From Christensenella sp. UBA4379 (GTDB lineage Bacteria > Bacillota > Clostridia > Christensenellales > Aristaeellaceae), in assembly GCA_002391225.1 (NCBI GenBank), contig DGRV01000062.1:1-15704 (forward strand): DNA of 15,704 bases, read 5' to 3'. The position numbers and the translations under genes are program-made. A model generated the notes under the pieces. The model saw only the letters and a program-made list of their open reading frames with translations. It did no database searches and was not told the DNA's origin. Below, one piece after another: positions 6,899 to 12,985 of the stretch. Numbering within the stretch: the first letter of the stretch is position 1; each line of letters opens with the position of its first letter.

Positions 6899-6912
6899 CG
6901 CAAACGATTGCG
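6899..6912. promoter_or_regulatory. LacI/CcpA-like operator upstream of the GH5 gene
   Basis: CGCAAACGATTGCG has 5-bp inverted arms (CGCAA / TTGCG) around ACGA. Its AAACG core with flanking dyad resembles LacI-family operators such as PurR sites or catabolite-responsive elements, without matching either fully. It overlaps the predicted -35 region, a position suited to repression. An additional 8-bp inverted repeat (GACAATTT at 6875-6882, AAATTGTC at 6920-6927) brackets it. The cognate regulator is not in the window. Confidence 0.6.
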
Positions 6913-6936
6913 CTAACGAAAATTGTCTGTTATAAT
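6908..6936 (+). promoter_or_regulatory. Promoter of the GH5 gene (extended -10)
   Basis: A perfect TATAAT at 6931-6936 is preceded by TGT (extended -10, TG at 6928-6929). A weak -35 (TTGCGC, 6908-6913) stands 17 nt upstream. The weak -35 fits a regulated promoter. Transcription would start near 6943, giving a leader of about 50 nt. Confidence 0.8.
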
Positions 6937-6992
6937 GTGGTCAGAAACGTTTCTCCCTGATATTTTGTACCCGCAAAGAAAGGAAGAACCAC

Positions 6993-8738
6993 ATGAAGAA
7001 AATGATCATGACGCTGCTGCTGGCCGCGCTGGCCCTGGCGCTCTGTCTGTCTGCCTGCGCCGAAGAAACGGACAAAACGGCGGTCGAAACCGCCCCGCTG
7101 ATGGGCCTGGGCACGAACCTGGGCAACACCTTTGAGGCCTGCGACGCCAACCAGGGCAACACCGGGGCCGAACCGACCCGCTACGAAACCCTGTGGGGCC
7201 AGCCCGTAACCACCCGGGAAATGATCCACGGCATGCGCGAGGCGGGCTTTTCCACCATCCGCGTTCCCGTGGCCTGGATGACCAACGCCTCCCACCTGTC
7301 CAAGGGCGACTACACCCTGGACCAGGCGTACATCGACCGCGTGGCCGAGGTGGTCCGCTGGGCGCTGGACGAAGGCATGTACGTGATCCTCAACGACCAC
7401 TGGGACGGCGGCTGGTACGGCATGTTCGGCTCCGAGTCCAAGGAGACCCGGGACCTGGCGATGGAAGCCTATCGGGGCATGTGGTCCCAGCTGGCGGAAT
7501 ACTTCAAAGAGGAAGGCGATTACCTGATCTTTGAAGGGGCAAACGAGGAAATCGGCGCCCGCTTTGACGAAAACTCCACCCTGTACTGCAATGACTCCGT
7601 GAACTCCTACCTGACCGACGACGAGCGCTACGCCCTGGCCAACCAGGTCAACCAGGCCTTCGTCGACACCGTCCGCGCCGCCGGCGGGAACAACGCTACC
7701 CGTTTCCTGCTGATTCCCGGCTACGGCACAAACATTGACCAGACCTGCGACAGCCGCTTCGTCATGCCCAAGGACAGCGCGGAGGGCAAGCTCTTTGTTT
7801 CCGTCCATTACTATGATCCCTGGAGCTACTGCGGCGAAAACGCCAGCGCCGCTTCCGCGACCCGCTGGGGCACAAAGAAGGACCTGCAGGCCATGAGCGA
7901 GTCCCTTGCCAAGATGGACAAGTTCACCAAGGCCGGCTACGGCGTGATCATCGGCGAATACGGTGCTCTGCCGGCCGCCGACGGCGTGTCCAAGGAAAAC
8001 AGCGCCCTGTATCACCAAAGCTTCCTCAACCTGTGCACGGTGCACGGCTTCGTGTCCTGCCTGTGGGATACCAGCGGCTTCTACGTCCGCAGGAACCTTT
8101 CCTTCGCTGACCCGGCGATGGCCGAGGTCTACGCCCGCTTCTCCGCCGGAAGGACAAAGGAAGAGGCCCAGGCCGCTTTCGACGCCGCCGTGGAAAGCGC
8201 CCCGGCGACCTTCAGCGCCGACGCCATTCAGCTGACGGACGAAAAGGCGGCTGCCTGGATCATGTGGAACGACGGCGGCTGGGCGATCTCCTACAGCGTG
8301 GGCGACACCTATAACCCCGACGCCAAGACCCCCGGCCTCAAGGTAACCGACGTGGAAATCACCGGCGAGGGCACCTACACCGTCGGCATCGACTTTACCG
8401 GCACCGAGCAGGGCTATTCCGCCGGCGTCGCCTTCGCCGCCCTGGCCATCGGCAACGGCGAGGACCTCTTCCCCGGCTACTGCATCCACATCCAGGAGTG
8501 CCTGATCAACGGCGAAAAGTACGCCCTCAAGGGCCGCCCCTACACCACCTCGGACGACGGCCACTGCACCCGCGCCAATCTGTTCAACGAATGGGTCACA
8601 AAGGTCCCGCGGGACAAGGCCCGCGTCCTCTACGGCGATCTGACGGGCGTCTCCCCGACCCTGATCAACCGCAACGACCCCGTCATTTCCCACATTGAAA
8701 GCATCTATATCACCTTTGTGTACGCGCCCAGAAAATAA
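6993..8738 (+). CDS. Lipoprotein GH5 endo-glycanase with C-terminal unassigned domain
   Basis: This 581-residue surface enzyme of glycoside hydrolase family 5 (cellulase-type barrel) probably cleaves beta-1,4-glucan or mannan. The N-terminus carries a lipoprotein signal with lipobox LSAC, Cys22 being the lipidated residue. The catalytic domain spans about 35-395: GTNLGNTFEA, GFSTIRVPVAW, LNDHWDGGWYG, acid/base Glu185 in FEGANEE, VHYYDPW, and nucleophile Glu322 in IIGEYG. The usual Asn-Glu-Pro is Asn-Glu-Glu here, a feature of some GH5 subfamilies; subfamily 37 is a guess. A separate domain of about 175 residues follows (about 408-581), beta-rich and Trp/Tyr-containing, possibly carbohydrate-binding. 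AAAGGAAG near 6979-6986 supports ATG 6993. The gene has its own promoter, operator and downstream hairpin, so it can be regulated apart from GH26. Confidence 0.9.
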   Translation: MKKMIMTLLLAALALALCLSACAEETDKTAVETAPLMGLGTNLGNTFEACDANQGNTGAEPTRYETLWGQPVTTREMIHGMREAGFSTIRVPVAWMTNASHLSKGDYTLDQAYIDRVAEVVRWALDEGMYVILNDHWDGGWYGMFGSESKETRDLAMEAYRGMWSQLAEYFKEEGDYLIFEGANEEIGARFDENSTLYCNDSVNSYLTDDERYALANQVNQAFVDTVRAAGGNNATRFLLIPGYGTNIDQTCDSRFVMPKDSAEGKLFVSVHYYDPWSYCGENASAASATRWGTKKDLQAMSESLAKMDKFTKAGYGVIIGEYGALPAADGVSKENSALYHQSFLNLCTVHGFVSCLWDTSGFYVRRNLSFADPAMAEVYARFSAGRTKEEAQAAFDAAVESAPATFSADAIQLTDEKAAAWIMWNDGGWAISYSVGDTYNPDAKTPGLKVTDVEITGEGTYTVGIDFTGTEQGYSAGVAFAALAIGNGEDLFPGYCIHIQECLINGEKYALKGRPYTTSDDGHCTRANLFNEWVTKVPRDKARVLYGDLTGVSPTLINRNDPVISHIESIYITFVYAPRK

Positions 8739-8756
8739 ACACCGGCGCAAGGCCTT

Positions 8757-8784
8757 CAGGGCTGCCCGTGAACGGGCGGCCCTG
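8757..8784 (+). terminator. Strong hairpin after the GH5 gene, weak T-tract
   Basis: Arms CAGGGCTGCCCGT and ACGGGCGGCCCTG pair over 13 bp with one T-G wobble and a GA between them. Only TTCTGCT follows, so termination may be partial and some readthrough into the GH2 gene is plausible. It could also protect the 3' end of the GH5 mRNA. Confidence 0.65.
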
Positions 8785-8810
8785 TTCTGCTGAAAGGAAA
8801 GGATACTGCG

Positions 8811-11255
8811 ATGAAGAGAAGCATTTCCCTGAACGGCGAATGGCGCATGAAGCCCCTGGGGGAGGACGAATGGCTGAACGCCCGGGTGCCCGGCTCTGTT
8901 TACACGGACCTCCTGGCGGCGGGCCGGATGGAGGACCCTTTTTACCGGGACAATGAGTACGCGGCCTTTGACCTGATGGAAAAGGATTATGTGTATGAAA
9001 AGACCTTTCACCTTTCCGAGGAGGAAAGCCGCTCGCCCTCCCTGGACCTGGTCTTTGCCGGCCTGGATACGGTGGCGGAAGTAACTCTGAACAGGCGGCT
9101 GCTGTTTCGGGCGGACAATATGCACCGCACCTGGCGGACGGACATCCGCCCCTTTGTAAAGGCCGGGGAAAACGTCCTTCGGGTCCTTTTCTATTCTCCC
9201 AACCGGGCGGCCCGGGAGGCGTTTGAGAAAAATCATGTCGCCGGCTCGTCCGACGCCCTGGACGGCTTTACCTCCATCCGCAAGGCGCACTGCATGTATG
9301 GCTGGGACTGGGGTCCCCGTCTGCCGGACGCCGGCATCTGGCGGGACGTGAAGCTCGAAATCACCGATAGGGCCCGGCTGGAGAGCGTGATGGTGCGCCA
9401 GCGGCACGAAAACAACCGGGTGCTCCTGTCCATGAAGGCGGAGGTCTGCGCCCCAGCGGAGGGCACCAGATGGCGGGCGGTGTACACCCTCACCGATCCG
9501 GAGGGGACGGTCGTCTTTGAGACGGAGCAAAGCGATGTCTTTGTGGACCATCCCCGCCTCTGGTGGCCGCAGGGCGTCGGGGATCAGCCCCTTTACACCC
9601 TGAAAACGAAGCTGTATGCGGAAAACGGGGACCTGCTGGATGAGGATGTCCGGCGCATTGGGCTTCGGACCGTCACCGTCGATCAGCCCAAACAGGAAGG
9701 GCACGAGGGCTTCATGATCCGCGTCAACGGCCAGGACATCTTTGCCATGGGGGCCGACTACATCCCCCAGGACTGCCTGCTGCCCCGGGTCACGGAGGAA
9801 AAAATCCGGGACCTGCTGTTAGACTGCGCCCGGGTTCATATGAACTGCCTGCGCGTCTGGGGCGGCGGCTATTACCTGCCGGACTGCTTCTACGACTGCT
9901 GCGACGAGCTGGGCATCCTGGTCTGGCAGGACTTCATGTTCGCCTGCGGGGTGTATTCCCTGGAGGACGGGATGGAGGAAAACCTCCGCGCAGAGTTCAG
10001 GGACAATATCGTCCGCCTGCGCCACCACCCCTCGATCGCGCTTTGGTGCGGCAACAACGAGGTGGAGACGGCGGTCCGCGGGAACTGGTACCCGCTGACC
10101 CCTGCCCTTCGGAGGGACTACCAGCGCATTTTTATGGGGATCCTGCCCGAAACCATACGCCGCCTCGACCCGGATCGGTTCTACTGGCCCTCGTCCCCCT
10201 CGTCCAACGGGGATTTCCTGACCCCGTCTGACGAAGCCTGCGGGGACGTCCACTACTGGGACGTCTGGCACGGCAACAGGCCCTTCTCCGATTACCGCAA
10301 CCACGACTTCGGCTTCGTGTCCGAGTTCGGCTTCCAGTCCTTCCCTTCGATGAAAACCATCGAAAGCTTCACCCTCCCGGAGGACCGCAACATTTTTTCC
10401 TATGTGATGGAAAAGCACCAGCGGAACCATTCCGCCAACGGGAAGATCATGAACTACCTGTCCAGCCTGTACCTCTATCCGTCGAACCTCGACCTGCTGG
10501 TCTACGCCAGCCAGCTGATGCAGATGGAGGCGATCCGCTGCGGGGTGGAGCACTGGCGCAGCCGCCGGGGGACCTGCATGGGCGCCGTGTACTGGCAGCT
10601 CAACGACAACTGGCCTGTGGCCTCCTGGGCCTCCATTGACTACTTCGGCCGCTGGAAGGCCCTCCACTACGGGGCCGCGCGCTTTTTCGCCCCGCTGCTG
10701 CTGGCCTGCGAGGAAGAAGGCGAGCACACCCAGCGCGGAAACGTGAACAGCCAGCTGCCGATGTCTGCCGTCGTTCCCGGGGCCATGCTGACCGCCGTCA
10801 ACGATACGCGGGAGGACGTGCAGGTCCTCGTGCGCTGGAAGGTCTGCCGGGCGGACGGGTCCGAAACGGACCTCCAGGGGGAAGAAGCACTGACGGTCCC
10901 GGCCTTCTCCGCCGTAAAGCTTCAAAAGCTCTCCTTCCCAGGCCTCGATCCCAGGAAGCATTTCCTCTGTTATTCCATGAACCGGGACGGAAAAACCGTG
11001 TCTGAATCCACCGCCCTGTTCTGCCCGCCCAAATACTTCCCCTTTGAAGACCCGGAGCTGAGCGTCGTCCAGGACGGGGAGTATCTGACGGTCCGCGCGA
11101 AACGCTATGCCCGCATGGTGGAAATCAACGGGGCGGACGGGGACGCCGTTCTCTCCGACAACGATTTTGACATGCTGCCCGGCGAAAAGACCGTCCGCAT
11201 CGTCAAGGGCGGAGCGACCCGGTGGACGGTGAGGAGCGTATTTGACATCAAATAA
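8811..11255 (+). CDS. Beta-mannosidase, glycoside hydrolase family 2
   Basis: This 814-residue cytoplasmic exo-enzyme releases mannose from the non-reducing end of beta-1,4-manno-oligosaccharides. No signal peptide is present, so it acts on imported oligosaccharides. An N-terminal jelly-roll (SLNGEWRMKPLGEDEWLNAR onward) contains the beta-mannosidase-type WDWGPRLPDAGIW motif starting at Trp165. An immunoglobulin-like domain follows (about 185-295), then the barrel with RVWGGGYYLPDCFYD from Arg348, acid/base Glu417 in LWCGNNEVE, and nucleophile Glu505 in VSEFGFQSFPS. C-terminal beta domains complete the usual length of about 820 residues. AGGAAAGGA near 8795-8803 supports ATG 8811. The gene lies 72 nt after GH5, behind a hairpin with a poor T-tract, and no separate promoter was seen, so partial readthrough from GH5 is likely. 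Its TAA stop is the first part of a 17-nt direct repeat. Confidence 0.95.
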   Translation: MKRSISLNGEWRMKPLGEDEWLNARVPGSVYTDLLAAGRMEDPFYRDNEYAAFDLMEKDYVYEKTFHLSEEESRSPSLDLVFAGLDTVAEVTLNRRLLFRADNMHRTWRTDIRPFVKAGENVLRVLFYSPNRAAREAFEKNHVAGSSDALDGFTSIRKAHCMYGWDWGPRLPDAGIWRDVKLEITDRARLESVMVRQRHENNRVLLSMKAEVCAPAEGTRWRAVYTLTDPEGTVVFETEQSDVFVDHPRLWWPQGVGDQPLYTLKTKLYAENGDLLDEDVRRIGLRTVTVDQPKQEGHEGFMIRVNGQDIFAMGADYIPQDCLLPRVTEEKIRDLLLDCARVHMNCLRVWGGGYYLPDCFYDCCDELGILVWQDFMFACGVYSLEDGMEENLRAEFRDNIVRLRHHPSIALWCGNNEVETAVRGNWYPLTPALRRDYQRIFMGILPETIRRLDPDRFYWPSSPSSNGDFLTPSDEACGDVHYWDVWHGNRPFSDYRNHDFGFVSEFGFQSFPSMKTIESFTLPEDRNIFSYVMEKHQRNHSANGKIMNYLSSLYLYPSNLDLLVYASQLMQMEAIRCGVEHWRSRRGTCMGAVYWQLNDNWPVASWASIDYFGRWKALHYGAARFFAPLLLACEEEGEHTQRGNVNSQLPMSAVVPGAMLTAVNDTREDVQVLVRWKVCRADGSETDLQGEEALTVPAFSAVKLQKLSFPGLDPRKHFLCYSMNRDGKTVSESTALFCPPKYFPFEDPELSVVQDGEYLTVRAKRYARMVEINGADGDAVLSDNDFDMLPGEKTVRIVKGGATRWTVRSVFDIK

Positions 11256-11269
11256 AGCGCCAAATGACG
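11253..11269 (+). repeat. Direct repeat copy 1 (upstream of the ncRNA promoter)
   Basis: TAAAGCGCCAAATGACG starts with the stop codon of the GH2 gene. It matches 16 of 17 bases with 11510-11526, inside the RNA candidate. See the finding on this pair. Confidence 0.7.
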
Positions 11270-11282
11270 TGACGTAAAATCT

Positions 11283-11345
11283 GGAAAAAATTTTTCCGAA
11301 AATTACAAAAAGTACTTGACAGGATGGGACGTCCTGTGTTATACT
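11283..11345 (+). promoter_or_regulatory. Strong promoter with UP-element-like tract
   Basis: TTGACA (11316-11321) and TATACT (11340-11345) are separated by 18 nt. Upstream, 11284-11304 holds an A-run, T-run, then A-run (AAAAATTTTT, CCG, AAAATT), very close to the UP-element pattern AAAWWTWTTTTNNNAAA and roughly in the right place. GGAAAAA/TTTTTCC could also act as a weak terminator for the GH2 gene. The spacer contains the 8-bp palindrome GGACGTCC (11327-11334 region), a possible operator. Start of transcription is expected near 11352. Confidence 0.85.
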
Positions 11346-11509
11346 TCAATCGGACCAAGGGAAGAAAGACAACAAGGCCAGGAACGGCGGAAAGGGGCGA
11401 TTCCAGTGTACGATGCAGAAACGATACTGTCTCTCCCGGCGCTGTTCGCCCGGGGAAAAGCCTGAACATAACAAACAGTGAAGCGCGAAGTGGAAATAAG
11501 AGAACAGAG

Positions 11510-11526
11510 TAAAGCGCAAAATGACG
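11510..11526 (+). repeat. Direct repeat copy 2 (inside the ncRNA candidate)
   Basis: TAAAGCGCAAAATGACG differs by one base from the copy at 11253-11269. A weaker relative, AAGCGCGAAGTGGAA, begins near 11482. In the RNA model the GCGC of this copy pairs with the GCGC at 11483-11486. Confidence 0.7.
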
Positions 11527-11747
11527 ATGTGTCAGAAAGTCAGGCAGACCCGCAGAACGCCCGGGAAATTCCCCCCGATCGGAATCCGCAATGGCGGAAG
11601 GGGAATAGCGCATCGAAGGCCGTCAGGCAGGGAACAGCAAAGCATCTGAAAACTCAAGGAAATCCAAAATTGCTGAAGACCCTCGAGGAAACGTGAACCA
11701 AAGCCTGATTCCCAGTAGATGAACAACTGAATACGAAGCGTATCAAC

Positions 11748-11778
11748 AGCGGCACGGCAAAGAGCCTGTGCCGCTTTT
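11748..11778 (+). terminator. Intrinsic terminator ending the ncRNA
   Basis: Arms AGCGGCACGGC (11748-11758) and GCC-T-GTGCCGCT (1164-11775 region, 11764-11775) pair over 11 bp with one bulged T, a 5-nt loop AAAGA, and end in TTTT (11775-11778). It is the clearest terminator in the window. Confidence 0.9.
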
Positions 11779-11886
11779 CGCATGTATTGGTCCACTGTGA
11801 GCGGGCCTGCTTCCCGCATGCTCAATTGCCTTTAAGCGCCAGTTTTCCGGCGGGGGAGAAGATGAAAGGAACGATTGTAAAAACGC

Positions 11887-11915
11887 TTGACGGAAGATGA
11901 GAAAGTGTCTATGAT
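11887..11915 (+). promoter_or_regulatory. Promoter of the ABM-family gene
   Basis: TTGACG (11887-11892) and TATGAT (11910-11915) are 17 nt apart, each one or two bases from consensus. The start would be near 11922, about 32 nt before the ATG at 11954. This makes the downstream gene independent of the RNA terminator. Confidence 0.85.
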
Positions 11916-11953
11916 AAAGGAACGGATTGAGCTTATGCGAACGGAGGGAGAGC

Positions 11954-12274
11954 ATGATCACCATCCATCTTCATTACCGGGGAGAAAATGGCAGCGCGCG
12001 GGCCTTTGCGGAGGAAATGGAAGCTTCCGGCGTCGCCGCCGCCATCCGGGAAGAAAAGGGAAACCTGGGCTACCGCTATTATATGCCCCTGGACGACCCA
12101 GAAGAGGTGCTGCTGGTGGACAGCTGGACCGACCAGGAGGCCATCGACGCTCACCACGCGTCCCCGATGATGGAAAAGCTCGCGGCCCTTCGGGAAAAGT
12201 ATGACCTCCACATGACGGCGGAGCGCTTTGCGAGCGAGGACCTGGGGACGGACGGACGGTTTATCCGAAGGTAA
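11954..12274 (+). CDS. ABM-domain protein (putative quinol monooxygenase-like)
   Basis: This 106-residue protein has the dimeric alpha/beta-barrel (ABM/YgiN-like) fold. Its features are an N-terminal beta strand MITIHLHYRG, a helix (ARAFAEEMEASG), GNLGYRYYMPLDDPEEVLLVDSWTD, then EAIDAHHASPMMEKLAALREKYDLHMTAERF, with the typical DxWxD...AHxxSPxM signature (about residues 55-75). Relatives include quinol monooxygenases, heme-degrading and antibiotic biosynthesis enzymes, but many members of anaerobes have no known activity. GGAGGGA at 11943-11949 fixes ATG 11954; the longer in-frame start at 11927 lacks a site. It has its own promoter. The substrate cannot be named. Confidence 0.88.
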   Translation: MITIHLHYRGENGSARAFAEEMEASGVAAAIREEKGNLGYRYYMPLDDPEEVLLVDSWTDQEAIDAHHASPMMEKLAALREKYDLHMTAERFASEDLGTDGRFIRR

Positions 12275-12426
12275 AACTCAGCCTTTTTGCGCCGCGGGGT
12301 GAAAGGAAATTGTAAGCGCGCCGCCTGATGCGGCAGGAATCTTTCCCGTCCGCGGCGAAGTATATACATTTAGCTGCCGGCCGCCCGCAAAAAACGGCGG
12401 TTCCGGCGGAAAGAGAGGAAACGGCG

Positions 12427-12981
12427 ATGGATGACGCTCTGTTGAGGGAAGAATACCTGAGCGGGGAAACGATTTACGATGGCAAGGTGGTGCACCTGGA
12501 AAAGTGGGAAGTCAGCCTGCCCAACGGGGGAACCGCCCTGCGCGAGGTGGTCAAGCACGTCGGCGCGGCCGCTGTCGTGCCGGTGGACGAGGAAGGCAAC
12601 ATCACCCTGGTCCGCCAGCACCGGGTGGCCATTGACAAGATGACCTGGGAGATCCCCGCGGGGAAGCTGGACGCCCCGGGCGAGGACCCCTTCCTGTGCG
12701 CAAAACGGGAGCTGGAGGAGGAAACGGGCCTGAACGCCGAGCACTGGCAGCTGCTCAGCAGCGTGGTCACCACCCCCGGCTTCTGCACAGAAAAGATCGC
12801 CATCTACCTGGCGACGGGGCTGAGCCAGCACGAGGCCCACACCGACCCGGACGAATTCCTGTTCCTGACCAAGGTGCCCTTCAGCGAAGCGGTCCGGATG
12901 GTGGAAGACGGAGAGCTGTTTGACTTAAAAACCGTCGCCGGCATTCTCCTGGCGGACCGGGCGATGAAGAAGAAGGGCTGA
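12427..12981 (+). CDS. Nudix hydrolase, ADP-ribose pyrophosphatase type
   Basis: This 184-residue protein probably hydrolyses ADP-ribose to AMP and ribose 5-phosphate, clearing free ADP-ribose. The Nudix box spans about residues 79-102, GKLDAPGEDP then AKRELEEETGL, with metal-binding Glu95, Glu98 and Glu99 in RELEEETG. The box has one extra residue between the first Gly and Glu compared with the minimal pattern, a common variant. Flanking signatures GAAAVVPVDEEGNITLVRQHR and WEIPAGKL, and the downstream TPGF and FLTKVPFSEA, are typical of the ADPRase branch (NudF-like). I chose ATG 12427, with AGAGGAA just upstream, over the in-frame ATG at 12328, which would add about 33 residues unlike the family. 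The next gene starts 4 nt after the stop, suggesting an operon with GNAT and TSCPD genes. Confidence 0.92.
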   Translation: MDDALLREEYLSGETIYDGKVVHLEKWEVSLPNGGTALREVVKHVGAAAVVPVDEEGNITLVRQHRVAIDKMTWEIPAGKLDAPGEDPFLCAKRELEEETGLNAEHWQLLSSVVTTPGFCTEKIAIYLATGLSQHEAHTDPDEFLFLTKVPFSEAVRMVEDGELFDLKTVAGILLADRAMKKKG

Positions 12982-12985
12982 GTCC

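Larger units (their letters stand above)
11352..11778 (+). ncRNA. Candidate large structured noncoding RNA (~427 nt), class unknown
   Basis: A strong promoter, no credible ORF or ribosome binding site, many complementary segments and a strong terminator define a stand-alone RNA. Helices readable by eye: CAGTGT 11404-11409 with ATACTG 11424-11429; CCCGG+CG 11435-11441 with CG+CCGGG 11447-11454 (loop CTGTT); GCCTGA 11460-11465 with TCAGGC 11540-11545, enclosing GCGC/GCGC and TGAC/GTCA hairpins; ATTCCCC 11568-11574 with GGGGAAT 11600-11606, capped by TCCGC-AATG-GCGGA; TCAGGC 11623-11628 with GCCTGA 11703-11708, enclosing CAGCAA/TTGCUG; ATACG-AAG-CGTAT 11731-11743. Linkers are A-rich. I saw none of the core signatures of RNase P RNA, tmRNA, SRP RNA or 6S RNA. 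Known large classes (ROOL, GOLLD, OLE, raiA) cannot be excluded by eye. Confidence 0.75.

Noticed and set aside
6930..9704. A 924-codon open frame on the minus strand across the GH5 gene and the start of the GH2 gene
   Set aside because: It mirrors the codon positions of two well-supported plus-strand enzymes, is low-complexity Gly/Ala/Val-rich, has no family motif and crosses gene boundaries. It is a GC-driven shadow frame.
11478..11696. A 72-codon open frame (GTG start) within the RNA candidate
   Set aside because: It has no ribosome binding site, a non-protein-like, highly polar composition, and overlaps many complementary segments that better fit structured RNA.
11352..11778. RNase P RNA, tmRNA, SRP RNA or 6S RNA as identity of the RNA candidate
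   Set aside because: I looked for their conserved cores (for example the tmRNA tRNA-like ends, the SRP GGAAG/AGCA loop and the RNase P ACAGAAA/GGAAAGTCC motifs) and did not find them in place.
12319..12335. GCCGC-CTGAT-GCGGC hairpin between the ABM and Nudix genes as a terminator
   Set aside because: The stem is only 5 bp and no T-tract follows directly; I could not support termination. No clear -35/-10 pair for the Nudix gene was found nearby either.
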